A stretch of DNA of 64,000 nucleotides from Andreesenia angusta (GTDB taxonomy: Bacteria; Bacillota; Clostridia; Tissierellales; Gottschalkiaceae). Positions 17,135-24,895 of this stretch are shown in pieces. The notes below the pieces were generated by a model that saw nothing but the letters and a program-made list of their open reading frames with translations, was not told where the DNA came from and did no database searches. The stretch covers positions 124,001-188,000 of the forward strand of contig NZ_MKIE01000004.1 of NCBI RefSeq assembly GCF_001855385.1. The letters run 5' to 3'. A program made the position numbers and the translations under genes. How positions within the stretch are numbered: position 1 is the stretch's first letter; each line of letters starts with the position of its first letter.

Positions 17135-17719
17135 CTAAATCTCCCTTATATAGAGTCCGCATTCGCGAGCCATCTCGCTGTAGTGCGTTTTGTCTTCTTC
17201 GCTCTTGAAGAATACAGGGAAGGCCATGTCGTAATTTCCCCAGATGGTGATAGGTCTCTTTCTGTAGAACATGGTCGTGAATAGGATCTCTCTAGTCGAG
17301 AGCTTCAGCATAAGCTCCAGTATCCTGTCATTTAGCTCTAGATAAGGGTTGTCGTCTATTCCCTTTCTAAGCAGCTCCAGAAAAACCAGCTTGTCCTTGT
17401 AGTCCAGCAGCTCCAGCGCCGTTAAAATCCCTCCTGAATGAGCCTCCTTTAGGTAGCAGTCCACGAAATTCCTCTCGCCTCTGTTTTCCTCCTGCACACG
17501 CCTTATGAAGTTGATAAACTTCTCCTCGTGCAGTATATTGTAGTCCTCTATTACCCCGAACGGAATCGACTCCAGCTCCTTCTCTGTAGGGGCATCCTCT
17601 CTTACGTCAAGTATTCCTGAGACGTATTTCTCAAACCCCTCGTCCAAGCTGTCTACAACTTTCAGCTCTACAAGCTCTTCAAATTCCTCTTTCCCTATAG
17701 GTCTAAATATGTTTTCCAT
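17135..17719 (-). CDS. Conserved-looking protein of unknown function (194 aa)
   Basis: I do not recognise this protein. It is 194 residues, acidic, predicted mostly helical, with no membrane segment and no signal peptide. Notable text includes a central KEAHSGGILTALELLDYKDK stretch and a C-terminal part rich in aromatic residues (WGNYDMAFPVFFKSEEDK). GGGAGGAATAGAG precedes the ATG. It lies 15 bases after another unknown gene and one base before the S-component-like gene, in an operon between an HD-GYP sensor and two transporters. Its size and lack of catalytic motifs suggest an adaptor or ligand-binding protein, but that is only a guess. Confidence 0.7.
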   Translation of the reverse strand: MENIFRPIGKEEFEELVELKVVDSLDEGFEKYVSGILDVREDAPTEKELESIPFGVIEDYNILHEEKFINFIRRVQEENRGERNFVDCYLKEAHSGGILTALELLDYKDKLVFLELLRKGIDDNPYLELNDRILELMLKLSTREILFTTMFYRKRPITIWGNYDMAFPVFFKSEEDKTHYSEMARECGLYIREI

Positions 17720-17734
17720 CTCTATTCCTCCCTT

Positions 17735-18205
17735 TTATATCTCCTCGATGCTGTTGAAGTCATAGCTTCCCATTATCTTCTTGACTTTCACAGCTCTCTT
17801 GGAATCCTTCAATTCATTATCTCCTACTTTACCTATACCCGCTGCGTCTAGGAACTCTTCAAGAGACTTGTCGTCTGATATGAGTGTTCCGCTCCAGTTT
17901 AGGCCGTCTTCAGACATGTTCATAAGGCTGTCTATGTCGTACAATAGCTTGTTTATATCCATACCAGCCTCTTTGCTCAAGAGAAAGGCCTTTAAGCTTA
18001 CCAGCTTTTTAAGCCTGAGTACCGCCTCTTTTTCAAAGCATTCTATCTCAGCCTTCACAAGTATATCTCCAAGCTCTATCTCACCTAGCTCTATCGCTCC
18101 AACCTTTTTTGACTCCAGATCTGGCTCAAAGCCATATTCCAGTTTCAAGTAGTCCAGCAGCTCTTCCTTGCTTCTAAATTCTATAACTCTGCTCACCATT
18201 CCCAT
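17735..18205 (-). CDS. Protein of unknown function (156 aa) coupled to HD-GYP gene
   Basis: A 156-residue acidic soluble protein I do not recognise. The first 60 residues look like an alpha/beta unit (RVIEFRSKEELLDYLKLEYG), and the rest is helical and Lys/Glu/Asp-rich. No catalytic motif, membrane helix or signal peptide is visible. Its ATG overlaps the stop of the HD-GYP gene by one base (TAATG), with GGAGGAAGAG upstream inside that gene. Translation is therefore coupled, and the two proteins probably work in a fixed ratio. An effector or partner of the HD-GYP protein is a reasonable but unproven reading. Confidence 0.7.
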   Translation of the reverse strand: MGMVSRVIEFRSKEELLDYLKLEYGFEPDLESKKVGAIELGEIELGDILVKAEIECFEKEAVLRLKKLVSLKAFLLSKEAGMDINKLLYDIDSLMNMSEDGLNWSGTLISDDKSLEEFLDAAGIGKVGDNELKDSKRAVKVKKIMGSYDFNSIEEI

Positions 18206-20163
18206 TACTCTTCCTCCATCTGAATGTGTTTTTCGCTTAATGCCCTGAATATCTCTAAATTAGATTCAAACACCTCTATTATATCGGGGTCGAAATGCTT
18301 TCCCTTCCCCTCAAGTATTATCTCTACGCTCTTTTCAAAGGAAAACGGCTCCTTGTAGGGCCTCTTCGAGAGAAGCGCATCTAGCACGTCTGCAACAGCC
18401 ACTATTCTACCCGCAAGAGGTATCTGGCTTCCCTTCAATCCCTCAGGATATCCGCTTCCATCCCATTTTTCGTGATGTGTAAGCGCTATCTCTATGCCCA
18501 TCCTGAACATCTCTTTGCCGTTCTTCTTGAGATTTTCCTCAGCCTCTATCAGCACTTGGGCTCCGTTTACTGTATGGGTCTTCATTATCTCGAACTCCTC
18601 GTAGTCAAGCTTCCCTGGCTTCAAGAGTATTCTGTCCGGTATCCCCACCTTGCCTATATCGTGCATAGGGCTGAACTTCTCTATGTCCAGTATAAAGCTG
18701 GCGTCCATTTTGTTCATAAAGACAGGGCTTTTCTTCATGAGCTTGGCCAGAGTCGTCGAGTACCTCTTCATCCTTCCAAGATGCTCCCCTGTGTCCTCGT
18801 CCTTCTCCTCTGATATCTTTGTAAGCGCCAGCAAGCTCGAGTAGAGCAGATCTTCCACAAAGATGTTCTTCTGGAAAGACACCGCTATGGAGTTGCTCAG
18901 CACATTTAGAAATCTGACATGGTTCTCGTTGTACACATGCTTTCTGTCGCTAGAAAAGAAGATAAACCCGAGGCATATGTCGTTTGCCACAAGTGGAAGC
19001 GTTATAGACGCCTTTATCCCCGAGTCAAGCACTATCCTGTTATACCCTTTTACCTTCTTGCCCTCCAGGTATTCTTCCAGGTCGTTTATGATTCTGGCTT
19101 CGCCGCTTCTCATTATTTCTTTCAAACTTGTCTCTCCTACAGGTATTTCATACCCTAGAATCCCTGTCATCTCATTGTCGGAAAGCTTTGTCTTGCCTAT
19201 GCCGTAAGAGCCCACAAGTATATCTGAGTCCTTGCTCTTGAAAAGCGCTATGCCTATATAAGAGTAGGGTATATACATACCAAATGAATTGTATATGTAT
19301 TTTAAGCTGTCGTCAAAAGACATATTTGTATTTATCTCTTCAATCAGATTCATACTCTTGATTATACCGTCGAGCATATTTCCTATCTCGTTGCTCATGG
19401 CCCTTACGCCAAATCCATTTCCCTCGTACGATGACTCCAGGCCTATCTTCTTGAACCCCATATAGAGCTGATCCAGCGGAAGGAATAGGTATTTGTAGAA
19501 TTCATATAGAGTGTAGACCAGTACCATAGCCAGCGAAGCTATCATAAGCAGCATCTTGTTCATATTGCTCCTGTGGAATTCTTGGTTTGTCTCTAGAAAT
19601 ATGCTTGTGATGGAAGCCGAACTCTCCATCAGACGGTCTACATTTTCGTTTATGAATATAATAGACTCTCTGAACTCCTCATCATCGTCGTCAAACTGAA
19701 TTATATTGCTGTAGTTCAGTTTGAATTCGTCCCAAAGAGCTCTGTTTTCAGAGACTTCGCTCACAAGCGCCTCTGTGTTCTCTCTGTAGAGTTCTATTTC
19801 GCCGTATTCCGTCTCTACAACGCCCTGTTCTATTCCAGATACTACATCCTCATACTCTACGATATTGCTCTCAAGGTCCCGCTTTGTATGCTCCAGCTTT
19901 TTTTCGACACGATTCATATCTTCCTGCTCTGTATAACCCTCTAGCGCGTCTAAGAGCACAGATATCCTGTTGGCGTCTTTTGCCATTATCTGAGTCCTAG
20001 CTCTCTGCATCCCCAGCTCATTCACCAGTAGCTGCCCGTTGTTGTTCTTCTCTGTATATACAAGGAAAGTCGCTATGACTATTCCCACTATCCCCAGTAT
20101 GGTCAGAACTATGTATATAGTCCTCTTTCTGAGGTATATAAAAACTTTAGACCGTCGCTGCAT
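18205..20163 (-). CDS. Membrane GAF/HD-GYP cyclic-di-GMP phosphodiesterase
   Basis: A 652-residue membrane sensor. A first helix at about 16-37, an extracytoplasmic helical domain of about 160 residues and a second helix at about 201-224 are followed by a linker, a GAF domain (about 280-430) and an HD-GYP domain (about 440-640). The catalytic core is complete: MHDIGKVGIPD with HD at 501-502, and HHEKWDGSGYPEG at 563-575. It probably hydrolyses cyclic di-GMP in response to an external or small-molecule signal. The ribosome binding site GGAGGTG lies inside a hairpin that looks like the upstream operon's terminator (20164-20211), so expression may depend on opening it. It is first gene of the operon ending with nhaC. 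Confidence 0.9.
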   Translation of the reverse strand: MQRRSKVFIYLRKRTIYIVLTILGIVGIVIATFLVYTEKNNNGQLLVNELGMQRARTQIMAKDANRISVLLDALEGYTEQEDMNRVEKKLEHTKRDLESNIVEYEDVVSGIEQGVVETEYGEIELYRENTEALVSEVSENRALWDEFKLNYSNIIQFDDDDEEFRESIIFINENVDRLMESSASITSIFLETNQEFHRSNMNKMLLMIASLAMVLVYTLYEFYKYLFLPLDQLYMGFKKIGLESSYEGNGFGVRAMSNEIGNMLDGIIKSMNLIEEINTNMSFDDSLKYIYNSFGMYIPYSYIGIALFKSKDSDILVGSYGIGKTKLSDNEMTGILGYEIPVGETSLKEIMRSGEARIINDLEEYLEGKKVKGYNRIVLDSGIKASITLPLVANDICLGFIFFSSDRKHVYNENHVRFLNVLSNSIAVSFQKNIFVEDLLYSSLLALTKISEEKDEDTGEHLGRMKRYSTTLAKLMKKSPVFMNKMDASFILDIEKFSPMHDIGKVGIPDRILLKPGKLDYEEFEIMKTHTVNGAQVLIEAEENLKKNGKEMFRMGIEIALTHHEKWDGSGYPEGLKGSQIPLAGRIVAVADVLDALLSKRPYKEPFSFEKSVEIILEGKGKHFDPDIIEVFESNLEIFRALSEKHIQMEEE

Positions 20164-20211
20164 AAAAAAAACACACCTCCATAGTAGCTATTTTACACTA
20201 TTTCGGTGTGC
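20164..20211 (-). terminator. Terminator-like hairpin containing the HD-GYP ribosome binding site
   Basis: On the minus strand GCACACC (20205-20211) pairs with GGTGTGT (20171-20177), with an inner ATAGT/ACTAT stem. A run of T runs straight into the ATG at 20163. It starts 23 bases after the queC stop, so it should end the queuosine operon. The Shine-Dalgarno GGAGGTG of the next gene forms the right arm. Confidence 0.65.
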
Positions 20212-20233
20212 TATGCTTCAATTTATTTTCGCT

Positions 20234-20902
20234 TTAAGTTAACTTTTTGTAAGCTATAGGGTCTTCTATTCCGGCTTCCTGAAATCCCCTGAGCCTTAGA
20301 ACGCAGCTGTCACAGACTCCGCAAGCTTCTTCTTCTCCGTTGTAGCAGCTAGTGGTGTACTCGTATGGAGCTCCAAGCTTGACTCCAAGCTTGACAGTCT
20401 CGGCCTTGCTTAGGTCTATAAGCGGCGTGACTATCTCTATAGGATTCCCCTCTAGCCCAGCCACTGTTCCTACCTCCACCATCTTTCTGAAGGCGTCTAT
20501 GAACTCAGGCCTGCAGTCCGGATATCCGCTGTAGTCTACAGAGCTTACGCCTATGAATATGGCGTCTGCGCCAACTACCTCCGCATAGCCCAGCGCATAG
20601 CTTAAGAACAGCAAGTTTCTAGCTGGAACGTACGTCACAGGGACTCCTCCGTCTTCGCTGTACTCCGGAACTTCTATGTCGCTGTCTGTAAGGGCGCTCC
20701 CCCCTATATTCTGCATCTTTATAACTCTGTGCTCCGCCGCGCTGTAGTGCTCCGCTATCTTGGAAGCTAGAGCAAGCTCTCTGTCGTGCTTCTGGCCGTA
20801 GTCAAATGATATCGGGTAAAGCTCGTAGCCCTCTGCTTTCGCCACCGCCATGCAAGTGGTGCTGTCGAGCCCTCCCGACAGCAGTATAACTGCTTTTTTC
20901 AT
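20234..20902 (-). CDS. queC: 7-cyano-7-deazaguanine synthase
   Basis: A 222-residue enzyme that converts 7-carboxy-7-deazaguanine to preQ0 using ammonia and ATP, in the cytoplasm. The PP-loop LSGGLDSTT lies at residues 8-16. The C-terminus has the zinc site SCYNGEEEACGVCDSC with four cysteines. The fold text FDYGQKHDREL and VPARNLLFLSYALGYAE is typical. The length matches the family. It lies 11 bases downstream of queE and is the last gene of the preQ1-riboswitch operon. The pathway needs GTP cyclohydrolase, QueD and QueE upstream; queD and queE are here, folE is not in the window. Confidence 0.97.
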   Translation of the reverse strand: MKKAVILLSGGLDSTTCMAVAKAEGYELYPISFDYGQKHDRELALASKIAEHYSAAEHRVIKMQNIGGSALTDSDIEVPEYSEDGGVPVTYVPARNLLFLSYALGYAEVVGADAIFIGVSSVDYSGYPDCRPEFIDAFRKMVEVGTVAGLEGNPIEIVTPLIDLSKAETVKLGVKLGAPYEYTTSCYNGEEEACGVCDSCVLRLRGFQEAGIEDPIAYKKLT

Positions 20903-20913
20903 GTCTATTCCTC

Positions 20914-21552
20914 CTAAACTCCTCTTCTGTCAGGGTTCCAGATGAACTTGTGTATCTGTATCTGAAACCTTATGTCCCTCTTGTCTTCAAGTATCCAGTT
21001 TATTATCTCCTCAGGCTCTATCATCCCAAATATAGGCGAGAAAGTTATATTGCCCTTTATATAGTGAGCATCTATAACTCCAAGCGCCCAGAGGTAGTCC
21101 TTCCTAGAGCCTATCACGGCCTTCAGCTCATCCTGATCTCTCAGCAGCTTCAGGTTCTCTAGTCGATTCTGCTCCGACTCCTCCGAAGAAGGCGTCTTTA
21201 TGTCCATTGTAAACCTGTGGTTTTCCCTGAGTGGGAAAGCTGAAAGGTCCACTGAGCCGTTTGTCTCTATGCTAACTTCGTAGTCGCTAAGCCCTTCTAG
21301 GAGCTTCAATAATCCCTTTTCCTGAAGCAATGGTTCTCCGCCTGTTATGCAGACTCGCTTGTACCCCAGTGACTCTATCTCTTCTAGCACCTTCTCTACT
21401 GCCATATCGGAGCCTTCGTTGTAGGCATGGGTGGTGTCGCAGTAGCTACACCTCAAATTGCAGCCGGTAAGCCTTACGAATATCGTTGGGTATCCCGCTG
21501 AAATCCCCTCTCCCTGTATGCTCAGGAATATCTCGTTCACTTTAAGAAGCAT
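20914..21552 (-). CDS. queE: 7-carboxy-7-deazaguanine synthase (radical SAM)
   Basis: A 212-residue radical SAM enzyme that contracts 6-carboxytetrahydropterin to 7-carboxy-7-deazaguanine. The cluster motif is CNLRCSYCDT (CX3CX2C) near residue 30, preceded by FLSIQGEG, and VCITGGEPLLQ follows, which is the SAM-binding GGEP. The start is taken at 21552 (MLLKVNEIF), with GGGAGG 8 bases upstream inside queD. The ATG overlaps the end of queD by 11 bases, which indicates coupling. The length fits the short Gram-positive form of the family. Confidence 0.96.
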   Translation of the reverse strand: MLLKVNEIFLSIQGEGISAGYPTIFVRLTGCNLRCSYCDTTHAYNEGSDMAVEKVLEEIESLGYKRVCITGGEPLLQEKGLLKLLEGLSDYEVSIETNGSVDLSAFPLRENHRFTMDIKTPSSEESEQNRLENLKLLRDQDELKAVIGSRKDYLWALGVIDAHYIKGNITFSPIFGMIEPEEIINWILEDKRDIRFQIQIHKFIWNPDRRGV

Positions 21553-21931
21553 CGTATTCCTCCCTTTCAAGAGTCGCGTAGCTTGTAGGCGTCTCCCAGA
21601 GCACTATCTTCTGAAGTGAACTTTCGCCCTTGCTCAGCCTGCTGTCCAGCTTCTCAAATATCCACTCCACCATGTTTTCGCAAGTCGGATTGAAGCTGAA
21701 TATGTCGTTCAAATACCTGTGGTCCAGCTCCGAGATGATTTCTTCTTTGACTATCGCCTTTAAATCTTTGAAGTCTATCACCATGCCGCAGCTGTCTCTT
21801 CTGCCTCTCACAGTCACCTCTAACTTGTAGGTGTGTCCGTGAAGGTATTTACAGTCTCCATCGTAGTCGTTCAGCTTGTGTGCGCTGTCAAAAGTAAATA
21901 TCTTGGTCGTGTCTATTCTTCTGTCTTTCAC
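21542..21931 (-). CDS. queD: 6-carboxytetrahydropterin synthase
   Basis: A 129-residue member of the PTPS/QueD family, converting dihydroneopterin triphosphate to 6-carboxy-tetrahydropterin. It has FDSAHKL, then CKYLHGHTY, carrying the catalytic Cys and the two zinc His of HGH, then MVIDFKDLK and LDHRYLN. The start is the GTG at 21931, preceded by AAAGGAGAG. The GTG overlaps the stop of the HgdC-like activator by four bases (GTGA). This overlap ties the Fe-S pair tightly to the queuosine genes. Confidence 0.95.
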   Translation of the reverse strand: MKDRRIDTTKIFTFDSAHKLNDYDGDCKYLHGHTYKLEVTVRGRRDSCGMVIDFKDLKAIVKEEIISELDHRYLNDIFSFNPTCENMVEWIFEKLDSRLSKGESSLQKIVLWETPTSYATLEREEYDAS

Positions 21932-22698
21932 TTTTTTCTCTCCTTTATCGTTCCGAGGTAGGCGCACCCTATGGCTCCGTTCAGCTGTGGCTCGTCAGGG
22001 ACTACCACGCTCTCGAAATCTCTCTTCATGTATTCTGTTATGGCGTAGTTTTTAGCTACCCCGCCTGTAAGCACTATCACCTTGGACTTTAGCTTCTGTA
22101 TCTGGGGCTTTACCCTCTTGTAGAGCGAGTAGTTTATCCCTGCAGAGAGCTCCGCTATTCCGTAGCCTTCAGCTATCTTGCCTATGAGCTCAGTCTCTCC
22201 GAAGACGGCGCAGGTGTTGTTCAGCTCCACCGGATGCTTCCAGTGCTTTGCCACTTCATCCAGGCTCACCTCTATTATATTCGCCATATTCTCCAGATAC
22301 CTTCCGCTAGAGGCCGCGCATTTGTCGTTTAGTATCATGTCCACCATTATGCCTTTTTCCACCTTTATGACCTTGAAGTCCTGCCCGCCTATGTCCACAA
22401 GTGTGAAATCCTTAAGTCCCGACTGGTAGATGGCTCCGTAGGTATGGGCCTTCAGCTCGTTTATGACCGTGGCTCCCGAGACCTTTATGTTGTTTCTTCC
22501 GTATCCCGTGCTGACCACTTTGGACTTCTCTGAAAACCCCAGCGAACCAAGGTCCACCTCTATCTCTCCGTCTACGGTCCTGCTGTTGTCCCTGTAGAAC
22601 CTCATGGTGCTGAGCACCTCTTTTCTGACTATCTCGCCTTCCGACATGCAGACTATCTTGACTGCACGGCTGCCCATGTCTATTCCTATTACGTCCAA
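21928..22698 (-). CDS. ATP-dependent activator ATPase of 2-hydroxyacyl-CoA dehydratase type (HgdC/BadF-like)
   Basis: A 256-residue actin-fold ATPase of the BadF/BadG/BcrA/HgdC family. It shows GIDMGSRAVKIV (phosphate 1), LVDIGGQDFKVIKV (phosphate 2) and VLTGGVAKNYAI (adenosine). Its two conserved cysteines, C127 in NDKCAASSGR and C163 in NNTCAVFGE, bind the [4Fe-4S] cluster that bridges the homodimer. Family members use ATP hydrolysis to fire one electron at very low potential into a partner Fe-S protein. The partner here is the upstream HgdB-like protein, 10 bases away. It overlaps queD and shares the preQ1-controlled transcript, which suggests a substrate other than a 2-hydroxyacyl-CoA. 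Confidence 0.92.
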   Translation of the reverse strand: MDVIGIDMGSRAVKIVCMSEGEIVRKEVLSTMRFYRDNSRTVDGEIEVDLGSLGFSEKSKVVSTGYGRNNIKVSGATVINELKAHTYGAIYQSGLKDFTLVDIGGQDFKVIKVEKGIMVDMILNDKCAASSGRYLENMANIIEVSLDEVAKHWKHPVELNNTCAVFGETELIGKIAEGYGIAELSAGINYSLYKRVKPQIQKLKSKVIVLTGGVAKNYAITEYMKRDFESVVVPDEPQLNGAIGCAYLGTIKERKK

Positions 22699-22708
22699 GC
22701 TATCACCT

Positions 22709-23704
22709 CTATTCCTTTAAATCCATCATCATGTCCAAAAACGACTCCAGCCTCAGCTTTGTCCTGGCGTCTGCCATACCGGGCAGATCTCCCTCTATGG
22801 TAAGCACCGGCAGCTTCAGCCTAGACTTTATCACTATGTCCTCTATCCCCCTGTGGCAAAAGCTCTGGGTGTAGTGGATTATGCCGTCTAGCTTTCTCTC
22901 CTCTATCTGCTTCTCTATCTCGCCAAGCCTTGTGTCCAAGTCGTAGGGGTAGTTGAAGTCGAGGTACATCTCATATATGTCAGGGTATTCAGATTTGGCC
23001 ATCGTGAACTCCCTCTGCACCTCGTTGTAGACCACTCTCGCCCCGTTCGACTCCGCAAGGCTGTAGATGTCGTCTATTATAGGTGGCACACCTATATAGC
23101 CTAGGCGAATTTCATTCTTTGGGTAGGGCTCTCTGCACTTAGCTTCCTCTAGAAATTCGTCCAGCTCTTTTGAAAAGCTCTCCGGGTCTCCGTTGAAGTC
23201 GCTTGAAGAAACTTGCCAGAGGTGGTTTTCAAAGCCTGAGACCTTGTTCTCCTCCCATGTAAGCCTGTCTAGCTCTGAAAGCTTGCTTCTTATGGAAGAT
23301 AGCGACTTTCTGACAGACTCCACCTCCTCTAGTATCACCGAGAACTTCTCCATAAAGCTGTCTAGCTCGGACTTCACGGCCTCTCTTGTCCTCTTTCCGG
23401 GAAAACCGAAGTCCACCGTGCTTATGCCCTTGGACTGCCAGACTTCAAGAAGCGACTTGGTGTTCGAGCAATCTCCCTCTGTCACCCCTATTATCCTATC
23501 TATGCCGTATACAACGGCCGTGGAGTAGAGCCCCTTTATCCACGCGCATATATTCCTAGGAAAGCCGTCTAGCTCGGCTCTCTCTATTATCTCTTTTGCC
23601 TTTCCACTAGTCACAAATATATTGTTCAGATCCACCGGCGTTTTTCCAGCCGCCAGAAGCACCTCTACTGGCACCGTGGTCGTGATTCCGATTTTCTCTT
23701 TCAT
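22709..23704 (-). CDS. 2-hydroxyacyl-CoA dehydratase/double-cubane-type Fe-S protein (HgdB-like)
   Basis: A 331-residue member of the HgdB/FldB/double-cubane-cluster family. The N-terminus TVPVEVLLAAGKTPVDLNN is the family opening. Cysteines at about 53 (NICAWIKG), 79 (TEGDCSNTKS) and 283 (QSFCHRG) sit where the family places its Fe-S ligands; C190 is extra. A charged helical insert lies at about 105-190. The protein is shorter than typical dehydratase subunits, and there is no second (HgdA-like) subunit, CoA-transferase or enoyl-CoA gene. That is more like the single-subunit double-cubane reductases. It is the first gene after the preQ1 riboswitch; GAAAGGGGAAAGCG precedes the ATG. Confidence 0.9.
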   Translation of the reverse strand: MKEKIGITTTVPVEVLLAAGKTPVDLNNIFVTSGKAKEIIERAELDGFPRNICAWIKGLYSTAVVYGIDRIIGVTEGDCSNTKSLLEVWQSKGISTVDFGFPGKRTREAVKSELDSFMEKFSVILEEVESVRKSLSSIRSKLSELDRLTWEENKVSGFENHLWQVSSSDFNGDPESFSKELDEFLEEAKCREPYPKNEIRLGYIGVPPIIDDIYSLAESNGARVVYNEVQREFTMAKSEYPDIYEMYLDFNYPYDLDTRLGEIEKQIEERKLDGIIHYTQSFCHRGIEDIVIKSRLKLPVLTIEGDLPGMADARTKLRLESFLDMMMDLKE

Positions 23705-23724
23705 CGCTTTCCCCTTTCAAATAG

Positions 23725-23856
23725 AAAAGGCCGCCCGTAACTAAGGCAGCCTCTTCAAACACGCGAAAATAGACACACCGTGTGTGCCTGTTTTTAGATT
23801 CTGTTTGGATTCTGTGCCTTAGTTTTTTTTAGAGACAGGCGGCTTTCGAACTGTCT
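23725..23856 (-). promoter_or_regulatory. preQ1-I riboswitch with terminator/antiterminator platform
   Basis: Minus-strand aptamer at 23856-23817: stem AGACAG/CTGTCT closes a 12-base loop, followed by an A-rich tail ending ACTAAGG, as in the queC leaders of Bacillus. The platform is readable. The tail segment AACTAAGGCA (23824-23815) is perfectly complementary to TGCCTTAGTT (23748-23739), the antiterminator. The competing hairpin GGCTGCCT/GGGCGGCC (23751-23729), followed by TTTT, is the terminator. Ligand binding should hold the tail and switch the operon off. Confidence 0.85.
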
Positions 23857-23862
23857 AATGAA

Positions 23863-23891
23863 ATTCTACCACAGTTGTATTCCAAATACAA
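23863..23891 (-). promoter_or_regulatory. Promoter of the preQ1-controlled operon
   Basis: Minus strand: -35 TTGTAT (23886-23891), a 17-base spacer and -10 TAGAAT (23863-23868). The expected start lies at the first stem of the preQ1 aptamer. Confidence 0.65.
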
Positions 23892-23995
23892 GAAAGGCGA
23901 AACGGCCGCAGCTGTTAAGAAATCTTCATCTTTAGGTTTAGCTCTGGCCTATTAAAGGTATAAACTAAGTAAACAAAAAGCTAGGAGTGATTACT

Positions 23996-24895
23996 TTGAT
24001 AAACTCAATCAAGGATATTATAGAAATAGCCAGAAAAAGGGGTGTAAAGCGCTTGGCCGTGGCATGCCCAGACGACAGAAATGTACTTTCAGCCGTGGAC
24101 AGGGCCAAGGTATCTGGAATAGTAAGCCCGATCCTGCTGGGCGACAAGTCTGGGATACTCGCAGTTGCAGAGGAGCTGTCCATCGACCTGTCTGACTATG
24201 AGATATACGACTTTCCGGTTCGGGCTGAAGCCTGCTTAGAGGCTGTGAAGCTAGTATCTTCTGGAAAAGCCGACCTGCTGATGAAAGGACTTGTGGATAC
24301 AGCCGTACTGCTCAGGGCTGTGCTAGACGAGCGATTCGGACTGCGAAGCGGAAAAGTACTGAGCCATATCTCGGTAATGGAGCTTCCGAACTATCCCAAG
24401 CTGCTTTCGGTCACAGACGCAGCGATGAACATCTCCCCCGGCGTTCCTGAAAAGCGCCAGATAGTGGAGAATGCCGTCAGCATGCTCTCAAAGCTGGGAT
24501 TAGATAACCCCAATGTAGCCGCTGTCTGCGCCATAGAGAAGGTAAACCCCAAGATGCAGGCGACTTTGGACGCGGCAGAGCTTGTAAAACTTAACAAATC
24601 CGGAGAGCTGAAAAACTGTGTTGTGGCAGGTCCTCTAGGTCTGGACAACGCCATCTCAGAGAAGGCGGCCACGATCAAAGGTATTACAGACCCTGTGGCA
24701 GGCCACGCTGACATAATTCTCTGTCCCGACATAGAGGCTGGGAACATACTCTACAAGGCGCTCTCTTTTCTGACTTATGCCAAGAGCGGGAGTGTAGTAG
24801 TGGGAGCCAAAGCTCCTGTAGTGCTGACTTCAAGGGCGGACTGCGAAGACACCAAGTTCAACTCTATAGCCTTGGGGGTGATTGCCATTGAATAG
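23996..24895 (+). CDS. ptb: Phosphate butyryltransferase
   Basis: A protein of about 299 residues in the phosphate acetyl/butyryltransferase family, turning an acyl-CoA (butyryl-, isobutyryl- or isovaleryl-CoA) into the acyl phosphate. Family text includes DLLMKGLVDTAVLLRAVLDE, ISVMELPNYPKLLSVTDAAM and CPDIEAGNILYKAL. The start is taken as the TTG at 23996 with AGGAG 8 bases upstream; an in-frame GTG at 23987 overlaps that ribosome binding site. It overlaps the next gene (kinase) by a few bases. With the ferredoxin oxidoreductase downstream it completes a route from 2-oxo acid through acyl-CoA to acyl phosphate and ATP. Confidence 0.93.
   Translation: MINSIKDIIEIARKRGVKRLAVACPDDRNVLSAVDRAKVSGIVSPILLGDKSGILAVAEELSIDLSDYEIYDFPVRAEACLEAVKLVSSGKADLLMKGLVDTAVLLRAVLDERFGLRSGKVLSHISVMELPNYPKLLSVTDAAMNISPGVPEKRQIVENAVSMLSKLGLDNPNVAAVCAIEKVNPKMQATLDAAELVKLNKSGELKNCVVAGPLGLDNAISEKAATIKGITDPVAGHADIILCPDIEAGNILYKALSFLTYAKSGSVVVGAKAPVVLTSRADCEDTKFNSIALGVIAIE

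Noticed and set aside
21928-23704. Complete 2-hydroxyacyl-CoA dehydratase (amino-acid fermentation) locus
   Set aside because: Only one HgdB-like subunit is present, with no HgdA-like subunit, CoA-transferase or 2-hydroxyacid dehydrogenase, and the promoter is preQ1-controlled.
23705-23860. Inverted repeats as insertion-sequence ends or a mobile-element scar
   Set aside because: The repeats are fully explained as antiterminator and terminator arms of the preQ1 riboswitch; no transposase remains.
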